Shown here piece by piece: positions 18,727 to 26,215 of a DNA stretch of 64,000 nt. This stretch comes from Verrucomicrobiia bacterium (GTDB lineage: Bacteria; Verrucomicrobiota; Verrucomicrobiia; Verrucomicrobiales; DEV007): the NCBI GenBank assembly GCA_020439945.1, contig JAGRPB010000001.1, forward strand, positions 37,697 to 101,696, given 5' to 3'. The position numbers and the translations under genes are program-made. The notes below the pieces were generated by a model. That model had not been told where the DNA came from, did no database searches, and saw nothing but the letters and a program-made list of their open reading frames with translations. Within the stretch, counting starts at the first letter, position 1; each line of letters starts with the position of its first letter.

Positions 18727-19122
18727 TCACCAACCGCGCGACGTTTTCGGCTCGTGGGTCGGCAGGTCGCAGTCGAGGTACAGATGGTTGGGCAGCGGCA
18801 GGGTGTTGCCAGAATAGTTGTAGAGTCCGCCGCCCGGGCAACTGGGCTCGAGCGGAACCAGCTTGTTGAAGCCGATGATCTCGTCTTTCAGATTCGGTAT
18901 CGTGTCGCCGGGCCGTTTTCCGGCCAGGTTGCCATAGGAACGCACCGCCTTCTGCACCGAGGCGATGTTCTGTATGCAGTTCGCGCGATCGGCGCCGCGC
19001 TTGTAGGCCGTCACCCCCAGGAACAGGGCGGAGGTGAGGGCGAGAAGGATGGAAATCACGAGCGTGACCTCGATGAGAGTCATGCCGCGGGGCTTGATGA
19101 GGTTAAGTAGGGAGGACTTCAT
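18727..19122 (-). CDS. type II secretion/pilin-like pseudopilin (copy 2 of a tandem pair)
   Basis: 131 aa. A short basic leader (MKSSLLNLIKPRG) precedes a class III prepilin cleavage site and helix, G-MTLIEVTLVISILLALTS, with Glu5 of the mature protein. CIQNIASVQKAVRSYGNLAG follows, then a Cys-containing C-terminal head. It is clearly homologous along its length to the gene at 19164-19559 (CIQNIASVQ, Y-G/A-NL, GDT, LxDxIIG, EPxCxxGGxYxYxG). Such short pseudopilins with CIQNxxxVQ are common in Verrucomicrobia and are thought to enter type II-like secretion or pilus fibres; no assembly ATPase or peptidase is encoded nearby. Confidence 0.85.
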   Translation of the reverse strand: MKSSLLNLIKPRGMTLIEVTLVISILLALTSALFLGVTAYKRGADRANCIQNIASVQKAVRSYGNLAGKRPGDTIPNLKDEIIGFNKLVPLEPSCPGGGLYNYSGNTLPLPNHLYLDCDLPTHEPKTSRGW

Positions 19123-19163
19123 GTTGTTGTTGGTTCAGAGGACTCTGAAATTTCTGGGAGGCG

Positions 19164-19559
19164 TCACCAGCCGGCCACGGAATTGGGGACGTGATCGCCG
19201 ATGTCGCAGGTGAGATAGGCAGTGCCGGCCGACGGAATGGTGTCACCGGCGTAGGTGTAGTTCCCCCCGGCGCGGCATTCGGGCTCGTACTGGATGAATT
19301 TGTCCGAACCGATGATGTTGTCCCGCAGGTTGGTGACCGTATCGCCGGGGTTGTACTGGTAGAGATTGGCGTAAGAACGAATGGCTTCCTGGACAGAAGC
19401 GATGTTCTGGATGCACATGGCGCGATCGGAACCGCGCTTGTAACCCACGGCTCCCACGAAGAGAACGGCGATGAGTGAAAGCAGCACCGCAATCACCAAG
19501 GTGACCTCAATCAGGGTCATTCCTCGGCGTGGTTGGCGATGGCGGAAGACGAATTTCAT
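19164..19559 (-). CDS. type II secretion/pilin-like pseudopilin (copy 1 of a tandem pair)
   Basis: 131 aa from the ATG at 19559 (19562 would add one Met). Leader MKFVFRHRQPRRG, cleavage at G-MTLIEVTLVIAVLLSL, then CIQNIASVQEAIRSYANLYQ and a head domain with paired cysteines. It is upstream of its paralog, separated by 41 bp, so the two are cotranscribed. An AT-rich stretch upstream (19563-19620) probably holds the promoter. Duplication followed by divergence of the head loops suggests a two-subunit fibre, which is inference. Confidence 0.85.
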   Translation of the reverse strand: MKFVFRHRQPRRGMTLIEVTLVIAVLLSLIAVLFVGAVGYKRGSDRAMCIQNIASVQEAIRSYANLYQYNPGDTVTNLRDNIIGSDKFIQYEPECRAGGNYTYAGDTIPSAGTAYLTCDIGDHVPNSVAGW

Positions 19560-19755
19560 CAATTTGATCTATATTTTCAATAATTTTCATAAAAAGACAA
19601 GCCGTTTCTTGCTTTGGAGATCTTGATTGTGAGGAAATCTCTCTCATCATCGCTGGGACTGCTCTGCGGTGATTTTCGACTTTGATAAGTCCGCTCATCG
19701 GGTTTTGATGAATGGCAGTCATTGCAAACCCACAGACACACCCATCCAATACCCT

Positions 19756-20259
19756 ATGAAAAAGCCCGTCTCCCTGTTGTTGCTCACCCTTTCCGCCATC
19801 GGCGCGGTCGTAATCCTCGGCCGCAACGATGCCACCTCGGAAGAGAAAAAAGACGATCACGCCCATGGCGCCGCGGTCATGACCCTGCCCACCGGGCCGA
19901 CCAAGCGGCCCGAAGACGCCAAGCTCTACATCATTTCGCCCAAGGACGGCGCCACGGTGAAACAGAACTTCACCGTTCGCTTCGGTCTGAAGGGAATGGG
20001 TGTGGCGCCCGCCGGCATCTACATGAGCGACGAAATGCCCACCGGCCATCATCACCTGATGATCGATTCCGATCTGCCCGACATGAAGCTCCCGTTGCCC
20101 AAGGATGAAACCCATCTTCACTTCGGCGGCGGCCAGACGGAAACCAAGCTGACGCTCACTCCCGGAAAGCACACCCTGCAACTGGTGCTCGGCGATCACG
20201 CCCACATGCCGCATGATCCGCCGCTGGTCTCGGACAAGATCACCATCACGGTGGAGTGA
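19756..20259 (+). CDS. DUF4399 exported protein
   Basis: 167 aa from the ATG at 19756, with signal peptide MKKPVSLLLLTLSAIGAVVI. The mature part matches DUF4399: AKLYIISPKDGATVKQNFTV, VAPAGIYMSDEMPTGHHHLM, and LTPGKHTLQLVLGDHAHMPH. The conserved His and Asp residues (TGHHHLMIDSD and GDHAHMPHDPP) suggest metal binding, but the activity of the family is unknown to me. It is divergent from the pseudopilin pair (194-bp AT-rich gap) and ends at a strong intrinsic terminator. Confidence 0.82.
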   Translation: MKKPVSLLLLTLSAIGAVVILGRNDATSEEKKDDHAHGAAVMTLPTGPTKRPEDAKLYIISPKDGATVKQNFTVRFGLKGMGVAPAGIYMSDEMPTGHHHLMIDSDLPDMKLPLPKDETHLHFGGGQTETKLTLTPGKHTLQLVLGDHAHMPHDPPLVSDKITITVE

Positions 20260-20295
20260 TCTTCGTCTGAAGGGGGATCAACGTCCCCAAACTAA

Positions 20296-20336
20296 AATTC
20301 AACCCTGTCAGGTCGCGGATCTGACAGGGTTCTTTT
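20296..20336. repeat. 41-bp palindromic repeat family, rearranged copy (copy 2)
   Basis: The left half (ATTCAACCCTGTCAGGTC) matches the family in reverse orientation. The right 8-mer is flipped to ACAGGGTT, turning the element into a perfect 11-bp stem that acts as a terminator (next entry). Confidence 0.6.
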
Positions 20337-20338
20337 TT
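20301..20338. terminator. intrinsic terminator between convergent DUF4399 and sigma factor genes
   Basis: A perfect 11-bp stem (AACCCTGTCAG at 20301-20311 and CTGACAGGGTT at 20321-20331) with a 9-base loop is followed by CTTTTTT on the plus strand. It lies 41 bp after the DUF4399 stop. On the minus strand the stem is followed by GAATTTTAGTTT, so weaker termination of the sigma factor gene is also possible. Confidence 0.85.
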
Positions 20339-20370
20339 GGGCAAGCGCGAGGCGCTGGTTCGCGTCTTCC

Positions 20371-20880
20371 TTATTTGCGAAGCGATTCAGCTTCGGTGGC
20401 GAGCTGGGATCTCAGGGCTTCCAGACCGTAGCGATACCGGGAAGCCGCGGTATTCTGGGAAATTTCGAGCGTCTCTCCGATCTGGGCGAAGGTCAGGTCG
20501 CCCCAGAGTTTCAGGGTGATGACTTCTCGAAACTTTTCAGGCAAGGCCGAGAGCGCCACCTGCAGGGCTCGGGTCTCATCGTCCTCGGGCAATTCGAACC
20601 AGGCCACCGGCGGACCTTCATCGGCGACCACGGTCTGTTCGCGCTGCTGTCGGCGATCGTGGGAGCGCGCCAGGTCGACCGCGCAGCGCCGGATGTTGGT
20701 GTAGATGAGGCCCAGCAACTCCTCGCGTGGTTTGTCGCCGTGGCTCTTCCACGTCTTCACGAGCGCATTCTGAAGCACGTCCTCCGCGTCCGCCTCGCAT
20801 CGAGTCTGCTGACGGGCATACAGCATGAGTCGCGAGCCATTCTCGCGCAGCCATTCTGACCATGTGGCTTGTTCTGCCAT
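20371..20880 (-). CDS. RNA polymerase sigma factor, ECF/sigma-70 family
   Basis: 169 aa. Region 2 is seen in RLMLYARQQTRCEADAEDVL and QNALVKTWKS. Region 4 is seen in ALPEKFREVITLKLWGDLTF, AQIGETLEISQNTAASRYRY and GLEAL, a standard helix-turn-helix. The length is normal for an ECF factor. No anti-sigma gene follows; the next gene in the same direction upstream is the heme-binding protein, 84 bp away. Its targets are unknown; as with PVC ECF factors near cytochrome-type genes, control of the adjoining exported-protein operon is possible but unproven. Confidence 0.88.
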   Translation of the reverse strand: MAEQATWSEWLRENGSRLMLYARQQTRCEADAEDVLQNALVKTWKSHGDKPREELLGLIYTNIRRCAVDLARSHDRRQQREQTVVADEGPPVAWFELPEDDETRALQVALSALPEKFREVITLKLWGDLTFAQIGETLEISQNTAASRYRYGLEALRSQLATEAESLRK

Positions 20881-20964
20881 CAGCTTCTTAGACGTCCGAA
20901 AACCGGGTTTCCTTTGAAGAAAGCGCCGGAAATTTTCGTTTTTGTCTGAGAGACCCCCATTTTT

Positions 20965-23952
20965 TTAGTGGACCGGTGGCGGCAGCGGCGCCTGCTGAGT
21001 GCCGCTCAGGTAGGCGATCAGGTCGCGCACCTCTTCGTCGGTGAGGGTCAGCAACAGCCCCTCGGGCATCATCGAAGTTTTCATCTCCTCCCGTTTCACC
21101 ACTTCGGTGGCGGGAATCACGATCTGCTCGTTGAGCGACTGCACGGTGATGGCGTTTTCGTTTTCGGAAACGATGAACCCACCCACGGTTCGACCGTTGG
21201 CGGTGGTGAGGGTGTTCAACCGAAAATCCTTTGAGACGACGAGGCTGGGATCGATGATGTTTTCGAGCAGGTAATCGAGGTTCTGGCGTTGCGAACCGGT
21301 CAGGTCCGGACCGATGGACCCGCCCTCGTCGTAGAGCCGGTGGCAGGCGAAACAGGTGCGCTGGAAGATTGCCCTGCCCTGGGACGGATCGGCGGCGGCG
21401 AGAGTTTCCGGCGTCAGTTCCTTGCGGAGCTTGTCGAGTAGCTTCGCCTTCTCGCCGCTGGTGGGGCGCTGTCCTCCCCAATTCGCCTCGATCCGTTTCT
21501 GTAGCGCCGGATCTTTGAGCGTGCTCATCTGCCGGACGGTGAAGGCGGTGATCGCGCGCCGTTCCACCTCGCCACTGTCCACCGCATCCAGCAAAGCGGT
21601 TGCCCAGGCCGGTCGGGAAGCGAGCGTCTGCAAGGCGTCCTGACGGGCTTCAGTCGACAGGGTGGAGAATCGCTCGAGGATTTCTCCCGCCGTGTCCGGC
21701 GCGTCGTATTCGGCCAGCCCGCGAATGGCCAGCGGTGCCATGGTTTCGTCGGCGAGCAGGGAAAACAGGAGCGGCTCCAGTTTTTCCGGCCGTCGATCGA
21801 TCAGGGCTTTCAACGCAGTCTGGCGTCGAGCTGGATCCGCCGACGGATCGCCCGCGATTTTCTCGATGTCGGCGAGCGCCGCAGGATCGTCGAACAGCAA
21901 CGCCAGGCGAACCGCTGCCTCCGGCAATTCGCCGCCTGCTTGGAGCGCCGCGTAAGTCTGGGACCAGTTCGCGGGAGCGGGAACGGTTCGGCGCCCGGCG
22001 AAGCCATCGAAGAGTCCCGCGAAGAGATCGTTGCGAAACTCGGGATCGTCGTGTTCACCGAGCAGCCGGACGATTCCCTCGATGCCGTGTTGCTGGGCCT
22101 CGCCGGTGAGCGAGGCGATCCGGTGGGCCGCATGAGTGCGCAGCAACGGGATGCGGGAATTTTCCGCCAGTGCGAGAAACCGATCCGGATCGTCATGAAC
22201 CAGTGGTTCCACGCCATACCAGACCATCAGCGGAAGATTCTGGTCGTTGATGTCCTCGGCTCGCTGGGAGAGCGCCTCCGCGATCGGCCAGGCGGCGTCG
22301 AGAGATAGCCGCTGGAGCGCGCAGGCCAGTTCGAGACGCACCACCGGGGAGCTGTCGTGCCTGGCCATGAGGGCAAACTGCTCCAACGTCTTTCCGTTGG
22401 GTGGCGGCGTCTCGCAGAGGAGTCGCACCGACCACGCCCGAAGGTGTTCGTTGGGATTGGCCAGTTGTTCCCGGAGGAAATCTTCGTCGATGCCGCCGAT
22501 GACATGCAACGCCCACAGCGCACGCAGACGCTGCGGGATGGAGTGTGTCCCCTCCGTGAGAACGCGAAGCAGCACGGCCCGGGCCTTCCCGAGATCCTCG
22601 CCCGCGGCGGCGCGTTCCTGCAGTTCTCGTCGGGCGTGGCGGACCCACCAGTCGTTGCGGTGCAGTTGGAGTTGAGCCAGTTCCCACGGATTCATCGTGG
22701 CGAGATCGTAGTCGGGCTTCTTCGGTTGGCCGTAGGTGATTTTGAAAAGCCGGCCCGTCTCGCGCTGGGTGTTCTGGTAGCTGTGACACTCCCCGGTGTC
22801 CGACCAGTCGCTGATGAATACACCGCCGTCGGGACCGTAGCGAAGCGTCACGCCCATGTACCACGGATCCTGCGAACGCATCAGGTCGCTGCCGTGCGAA
22901 GCCGTGTAGCCCGAACCGAGGGGCTTCGGGATGTCGTGATTGATCCGTCTGCCGTGAATGTTGTTCATGAAAATCCCGTTGCGGTATTCCTTCGGCCAGT
23001 TGTCGCCGAGATAGACCATGGTCCCGCAGTGGGCGTGACCGCCGCCGGCGATGTCTTCGGCGTCCGATCCCAGTCCCGAACGGATATCGTCGCCGCCCAC
23101 GAAATGCCGGTGATCGGCAATGGTGTCGATCCGTTGATACGCGAACTCGCTCGATTTTCGGCCGCGCCAGGGTTCGTAGTGGGCGCCCTGGATGACGTGG
23201 AACAGGTGGGGATTGACGCAGTTGGTCACGAATCCCTGGCCGTAGTCGTCCCAGTCGATACCCCAAGGATTGGTCGTTCCATCGGCGAAGGGTTCCCAGA
23301 CTTTTCGCACCGGATGATAGCGCCACACGCCGCCATCAAAGCGGGCCCGCTCCTCTTCCGGGGTGCCCGGTTTCCCGATCATCGACCAGTTCGTGCGCCC
23401 ATGCGTGCCATAGAGCCAGCCATCGGGGCCCCAGGCGAAACCGTTGGCGAGGTTGTGTGCATTGGAGTGATTGCCGAAGCCGTCGAGGACGACCTCCGGT
23501 TTTCCGTCGGGCACATCGTCGCCATCGCGGTCGGGAATGAAGTAGAAATACGGTGGCGACATCACCCAGGCGCCGCCGAAGCCCACCTCGATGCCGGTCA
23601 CGTAGTTGAGTCCCTCGTAGAAAACGGTGCGCTTGTCGTGGCGGCCGTCGTTGTCGGTGTCTTCAAAGATCACGATGCGATCCGCCGCCGGTTGGTCGGT
23701 GTGATTCGGATATTGAAAGGCTTCTGCCACCCAGATGCGTCCTCGGTCATCGATGCAGAAACCGATCGGTTGCTTCAGGTCCGGCTCACCGGCAAACAGC
23801 GTGACCTGGAAGCCTTCGGGCACCTCCATGGTGGCGGCCGCTTCTTCCGGGGGCAGCGGTTTCTCGGCCGTGTGAATGATGGTTTTCTCCGCTCGGACGA
23901 TTCCTGGCAAAGCAGTGAGAAAAAGGAGAACGGATGAGAGCGTTCGAGTCAT
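20965..23952 (-). CDS. PVC-type heme-binding protein: propeller, HEAT-like repeats and C-terminal CxxCH domain
   Basis: 995 aa from the ATG at 23952, where a signal peptide begins (TRTLSSVLLFLTALPGIVRA). The N-terminal ~400 residues are a dehydrogenase-like beta-propeller (TIGR02604 type: MEVPEGFQVTLFAGEPDLKQ, FCIDDRGRIWVAEAFQYPNH, FEDTDNDGRHDKRTVF, NGFAWGPDGWLYGTHG). The middle is alpha-helical HEAT-like repeat, about 430-830. The last ~130 residues are the TIGR02603 heme domain with CFACH at 867-871 and IGPDLTGSQRQNLDYLLENI. Expected to be a periplasmic c-type cytochrome with dehydrogenase activity. It follows the DUF1501 gene by 112 bp in the same direction. Confidence 0.88.
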   Translation of the reverse strand: MTRTLSSVLLFLTALPGIVRAEKTIIHTAEKPLPPEEAAATMEVPEGFQVTLFAGEPDLKQPIGFCIDDRGRIWVAEAFQYPNHTDQPAADRIVIFEDTDNDGRHDKRTVFYEGLNYVTGIEVGFGGAWVMSPPYFYFIPDRDGDDVPDGKPEVVLDGFGNHSNAHNLANGFAWGPDGWLYGTHGRTNWSMIGKPGTPEEERARFDGGVWRYHPVRKVWEPFADGTTNPWGIDWDDYGQGFVTNCVNPHLFHVIQGAHYEPWRGRKSSEFAYQRIDTIADHRHFVGGDDIRSGLGSDAEDIAGGGHAHCGTMVYLGDNWPKEYRNGIFMNNIHGRRINHDIPKPLGSGYTASHGSDLMRSQDPWYMGVTLRYGPDGGVFISDWSDTGECHSYQNTQRETGRLFKITYGQPKKPDYDLATMNPWELAQLQLHRNDWWVRHARRELQERAAAGEDLGKARAVLLRVLTEGTHSIPQRLRALWALHVIGGIDEDFLREQLANPNEHLRAWSVRLLCETPPPNGKTLEQFALMARHDSSPVVRLELACALQRLSLDAAWPIAEALSQRAEDINDQNLPLMVWYGVEPLVHDDPDRFLALAENSRIPLLRTHAAHRIASLTGEAQQHGIEGIVRLLGEHDDPEFRNDLFAGLFDGFAGRRTVPAPANWSQTYAALQAGGELPEAAVRLALLFDDPAALADIEKIAGDPSADPARRQTALKALIDRRPEKLEPLLFSLLADETMAPLAIRGLAEYDAPDTAGEILERFSTLSTEARQDALQTLASRPAWATALLDAVDSGEVERRAITAFTVRQMSTLKDPALQKRIEANWGGQRPTSGEKAKLLDKLRKELTPETLAAADPSQGRAIFQRTCFACHRLYDEGGSIGPDLTGSQRQNLDYLLENIIDPSLVVSKDFRLNTLTTANGRTVGGFIVSENENAITVQSLNEQIVIPATEVVKREEMKTSMMPEGLLLTLTDEEVRDLIAYLSGTQQAPLPPPVH

Positions 23953-24064
23953 GGGGCAAAAAGTTTCGAAATTGGGTTGGGGGCCAAGGCAAACTTGGAG
24001 CGCGACGATCCGTCGTCGCACTGGTCGACCGGGGCGACGAGGGATCGTCGCGCTCCCAATGCTC

Positions 24065-25516
24065 TCACGCGATCAGTTTTTCGACCACCTTTCCATACAC
24101 ATCGGTGAGCCGGTAGTCGCGTCCCTGGAATCGGAAGGTGAGTCGTTCGTGATCGAGACCGAGCAGGCGCAGGATCGTTGCCTGGACATCGTGGACGTGG
24201 ACCGGATCTTCGACCGCGTTGAAACCCAGTTCATCGGTCGCGCCGAGCGACTGACCCGGTTTGATCCCGCCGCCGGCAAACCACATCGTGAAAGCCTGGG
24301 GATGGTGATCCCGACCCATGCTGCGACCCAGGGCGGCGCTGGCTTCGACCATGGGCGTGCGGCCGAATTCCCCGCCCCAGACGATGAGCGTATCGTCGAG
24401 GAGACCGCGCTCCTTGAGATCCTGGACCAGGGCCGCGCAAGCCTGGTCAGTCAATCCGGCCTGGGTCTTGATGCCGTTTTCCACCTGCGAATGGTGATCC
24501 CAACCCGCGTGGTAGACCTGCACGAAACGCACGCCGCGCTCGACCAGCCGCCGTGCCAGGAGACAGTTGTTGGCGAATGCCGCCTTTCCGTTCCCGGGTT
24601 TGGCGCCGTAGAGTTCCAACGTCTTGGGATCTTCGTTGCCGAAATCCATCAACTCCGGGGCGGCTGACTGCATCCGGTAGGCCATTTCGTAGGCGTTGAT
24701 CCGGGTTCCGATTTCCGGATCGCCCACGGCCGCCAAGCGTCGCTCATTCATCCGGCGCAGAATATCGAGAGAGTCTCGCTGCGCTCGATCGTCGAATCCT
24801 TCCGGATTGGAGAGGTGCAGGATCGGGTCACCGCTTTCTCGGAAAGGCACGCCGGCGTGAGTCGTCGGGAGGAAGCCAGAACTCCACATCGCCGCGCCTC
24901 CACTCAGGTTGCCGCCGCTCTTCAGGACGACGAAGGAGGGCAGATCGTCGGCATCGCTGCCGATGCCATAGCTGAGCCACGACCCCATCGCGGGACGGCC
25001 GGGAATGGGACTGCCGGTATTGAAAAAAATCTGGGCCGGCGAGTGGTTGAACTGGTCGGTATGGACCGATTTCACGAAGGCGATATCGTCGACGACCTTC
25101 GCGAGGTGCGGCAGTTGATCGGAGATTTCCGCGCCGCTTTCGCCGTGGCGATGAAATTCAAAACGTGGAGCCAGCACGGCGGCATCCGGTTGGATGAAGG
25201 CATAACGTTGCCCCGCGATCACCGAGGGCGGGATCGGTTTGCCGTCCAGTTCGCGGAGCTTCGGCTTGTTGTCGAACAGCTCCAACTGACTCGGAGCCCC
25301 GGCCATGAACAGATAGATGACCCGTTTCGCTTTTGGGGTGAAATGCGTGGTTTTCGGCGCCAGCGGATCCTCCCGCGACGACAGCCCAAAGGCGGAGGAG
25401 CGCGAGGCGCCGTTCGCCAGCAGGGAAGCCAACGCGATTTTCCCGAGCCCGACGCCGCAGGTCTCGAATAGCTGGCGACGGGTTTGGTGTTGGAGGAAGG
25501 GGAGATCGGTTTTCAT
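24065..25516 (-). CDS. DUF1501 domain-containing protein, Tat-exported
   Basis: 483 aa. The N-terminus has a twin-arginine signal (TRRQLFETCGVGLGKIALAS). Family blocks: VIYLFMAGAPSQLELFDNKP, AFVKSVHTDQFNHSPAQIFF, GGNLSGGAAMWSSGFLP, VYHAGWDHHSQVENGI, and VWGGEFGRTPMVEAS followed by RDHHPQAFTMWFAGGG. This is the DUF1501 subtype usually paired with PSD1 proteins in Planctomycetes and Verrucomicrobia. Here the PSD1 gene lies further upstream on the same strand, with a VapBC module interposed. Activity is unestablished; the fold is alkaline phosphatase/sulfatase-like. Confidence 0.88.
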   Translation of the reverse strand: MKTDLPFLQHQTRRQLFETCGVGLGKIALASLLANGASRSSAFGLSSREDPLAPKTTHFTPKAKRVIYLFMAGAPSQLELFDNKPKLRELDGKPIPPSVIAGQRYAFIQPDAAVLAPRFEFHRHGESGAEISDQLPHLAKVVDDIAFVKSVHTDQFNHSPAQIFFNTGSPIPGRPAMGSWLSYGIGSDADDLPSFVVLKSGGNLSGGAAMWSSGFLPTTHAGVPFRESGDPILHLSNPEGFDDRAQRDSLDILRRMNERRLAAVGDPEIGTRINAYEMAYRMQSAAPELMDFGNEDPKTLELYGAKPGNGKAAFANNCLLARRLVERGVRFVQVYHAGWDHHSQVENGIKTQAGLTDQACAALVQDLKERGLLDDTLIVWGGEFGRTPMVEASAALGRSMGRDHHPQAFTMWFAGGGIKPGQSLGATDELGFNAVEDPVHVHDVQATILRLLGLDHERLTFRFQGRDYRLTDVYGKVVEKLIA

Positions 25517-25520
25517 CGGA

Positions 25521-25548
25521 TTGAAAAGTGGGGCGGGGGCGTTACAAT
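25521..25548 (+). promoter_or_regulatory. sigma-70-like promoter for vapBC
   Basis: TTGAAA (25521-25526) and TACAAT (25543-25548) are separated by 16 bp, close to consensus. The -10 box ends only 9 bp before the vapB ATG, so transcription would begin at or within a few bases of the start codon, giving a very short or absent leader. GGAG at 25549-25552 sits where a Shine-Dalgarno would be, so a slightly upstream promoter cannot be excluded. The promoter lies immediately upstream of the DUF1501 start on the other strand. Confidence 0.5.
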
Positions 25549-25557
25549 GGAGCAGTC

Positions 25558-25797
25558 ATGGCAACGCTGACGATAGAACTGGACGACGACACGCTACGCA
25601 AAGTCGAGCGCGCGGCCGAGCGTGAGCATTTGCCTGTCGATCGCTGGGCCAGTGAGCATCTGGCGGAAGCGGCGAGGGAAAAGACGTTTTCAGAACACTT
25701 GGCGGCGCATGCGGGCATCCTGGCGGATACCGATTTGGAAGTGCCTTCCGACGACGACATGCTTCCGTTGAATGACATTAATCTGGATGAAGATTGA
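25558..25797 (+). CDS. vapB: antitoxin of a VapBC-type toxin-antitoxin module
   Basis: 79 aa. The N-terminus MATLTIELDDDTLRKVERAA reads as a ribbon-helix-helix DNA-binding domain. The acidic C-terminal tail (DTDLEVPSDDDMLPLNDINL) is the likely toxin-binding segment. A GGAG at 25549-25552 gives good spacing to the ATG at 25558. Its stop overlaps the toxin start (TGATG), the usual TA arrangement for coupled translation. Such antitoxins normally repress their own promoter; the RHH site would be expected around the -35/-10 at 25521-25548. Confidence 0.85.
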   Translation: MATLTIELDDDTLRKVERAAEREHLPVDRWASEHLAEAAREKTFSEHLAAHAGILADTDLEVPSDDDMLPLNDINLDED

Positions 25798-26204
25798 TGG
25801 TCTATCACTTCGATACCGACTTCCTGATTGCTCTGTTGCGAAATCGACAGCCAAGGATCGCTTTCTGGTGGGCCGAACTGGAATCGGGTGCGCGAGGAGT
25901 TTCGGAAATGGTTCGCGCGGAGCTGTTGGTCGGTTGCCTCAAAAGTAGCCAACCGCGATTGACTAATGATGGAGTCCGCAGTCTCCTCAGAGGATTCGAG
26001 TTGCTTCCCTTCGCCGGCGACGCAATCGAACATTACGCGGACATTCGTCACCATCTCGAACGTGAAGGCACGCCAATCGGTCCGAACGATCTCATCGTGG
26101 CGGCTACGGCTCGCGCGGCGAATGCGACGTTGATCACAGGAAATGTTCGCGAGTTTTCGCGGGTTCCGGATCTGGCTCTGCGCGACTGGCGCTCGGAAAT
26201 CTGA
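25797..26204 (+). CDS. vapC: VapC-type PIN-domain ribonuclease toxin
   Basis: 135 aa from the ATG at 25797, which shares its A with the antitoxin TGA. PIN-domain acidic residues are visible: VYHFDTDFLIALL (first Asp pair), MVRAELLVG (Glu) and IGPNDLIVAATARAANATLI (Asp). The final position reads TGNVREFSRV, with Asn where some PIN proteins have Asp, a common VapC variant. Expected to cleave specific RNAs, usually tRNA, when released from VapB. It is convergent with the PSD1 gene, whose stop is only 11 bp away. Confidence 0.87.
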   Translation: MVYHFDTDFLIALLRNRQPRIAFWWAELESGARGVSEMVRAELLVGCLKSSQPRLTNDGVRSLLRGFELLPFAGDAIEHYADIRHHLEREGTPIGPNDLIVAATARAANATLITGNVREFSRVPDLALRDWRSEI

Positions 26205-26215
26205 CGGGAGTGTTG

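Noticed and set aside
22357..23937. Plus-strand open frame opposite the heme-binding protein gene
   Set aside because: It is antisense to a gene with clear propeller and heme domains, and has no plausible start context.
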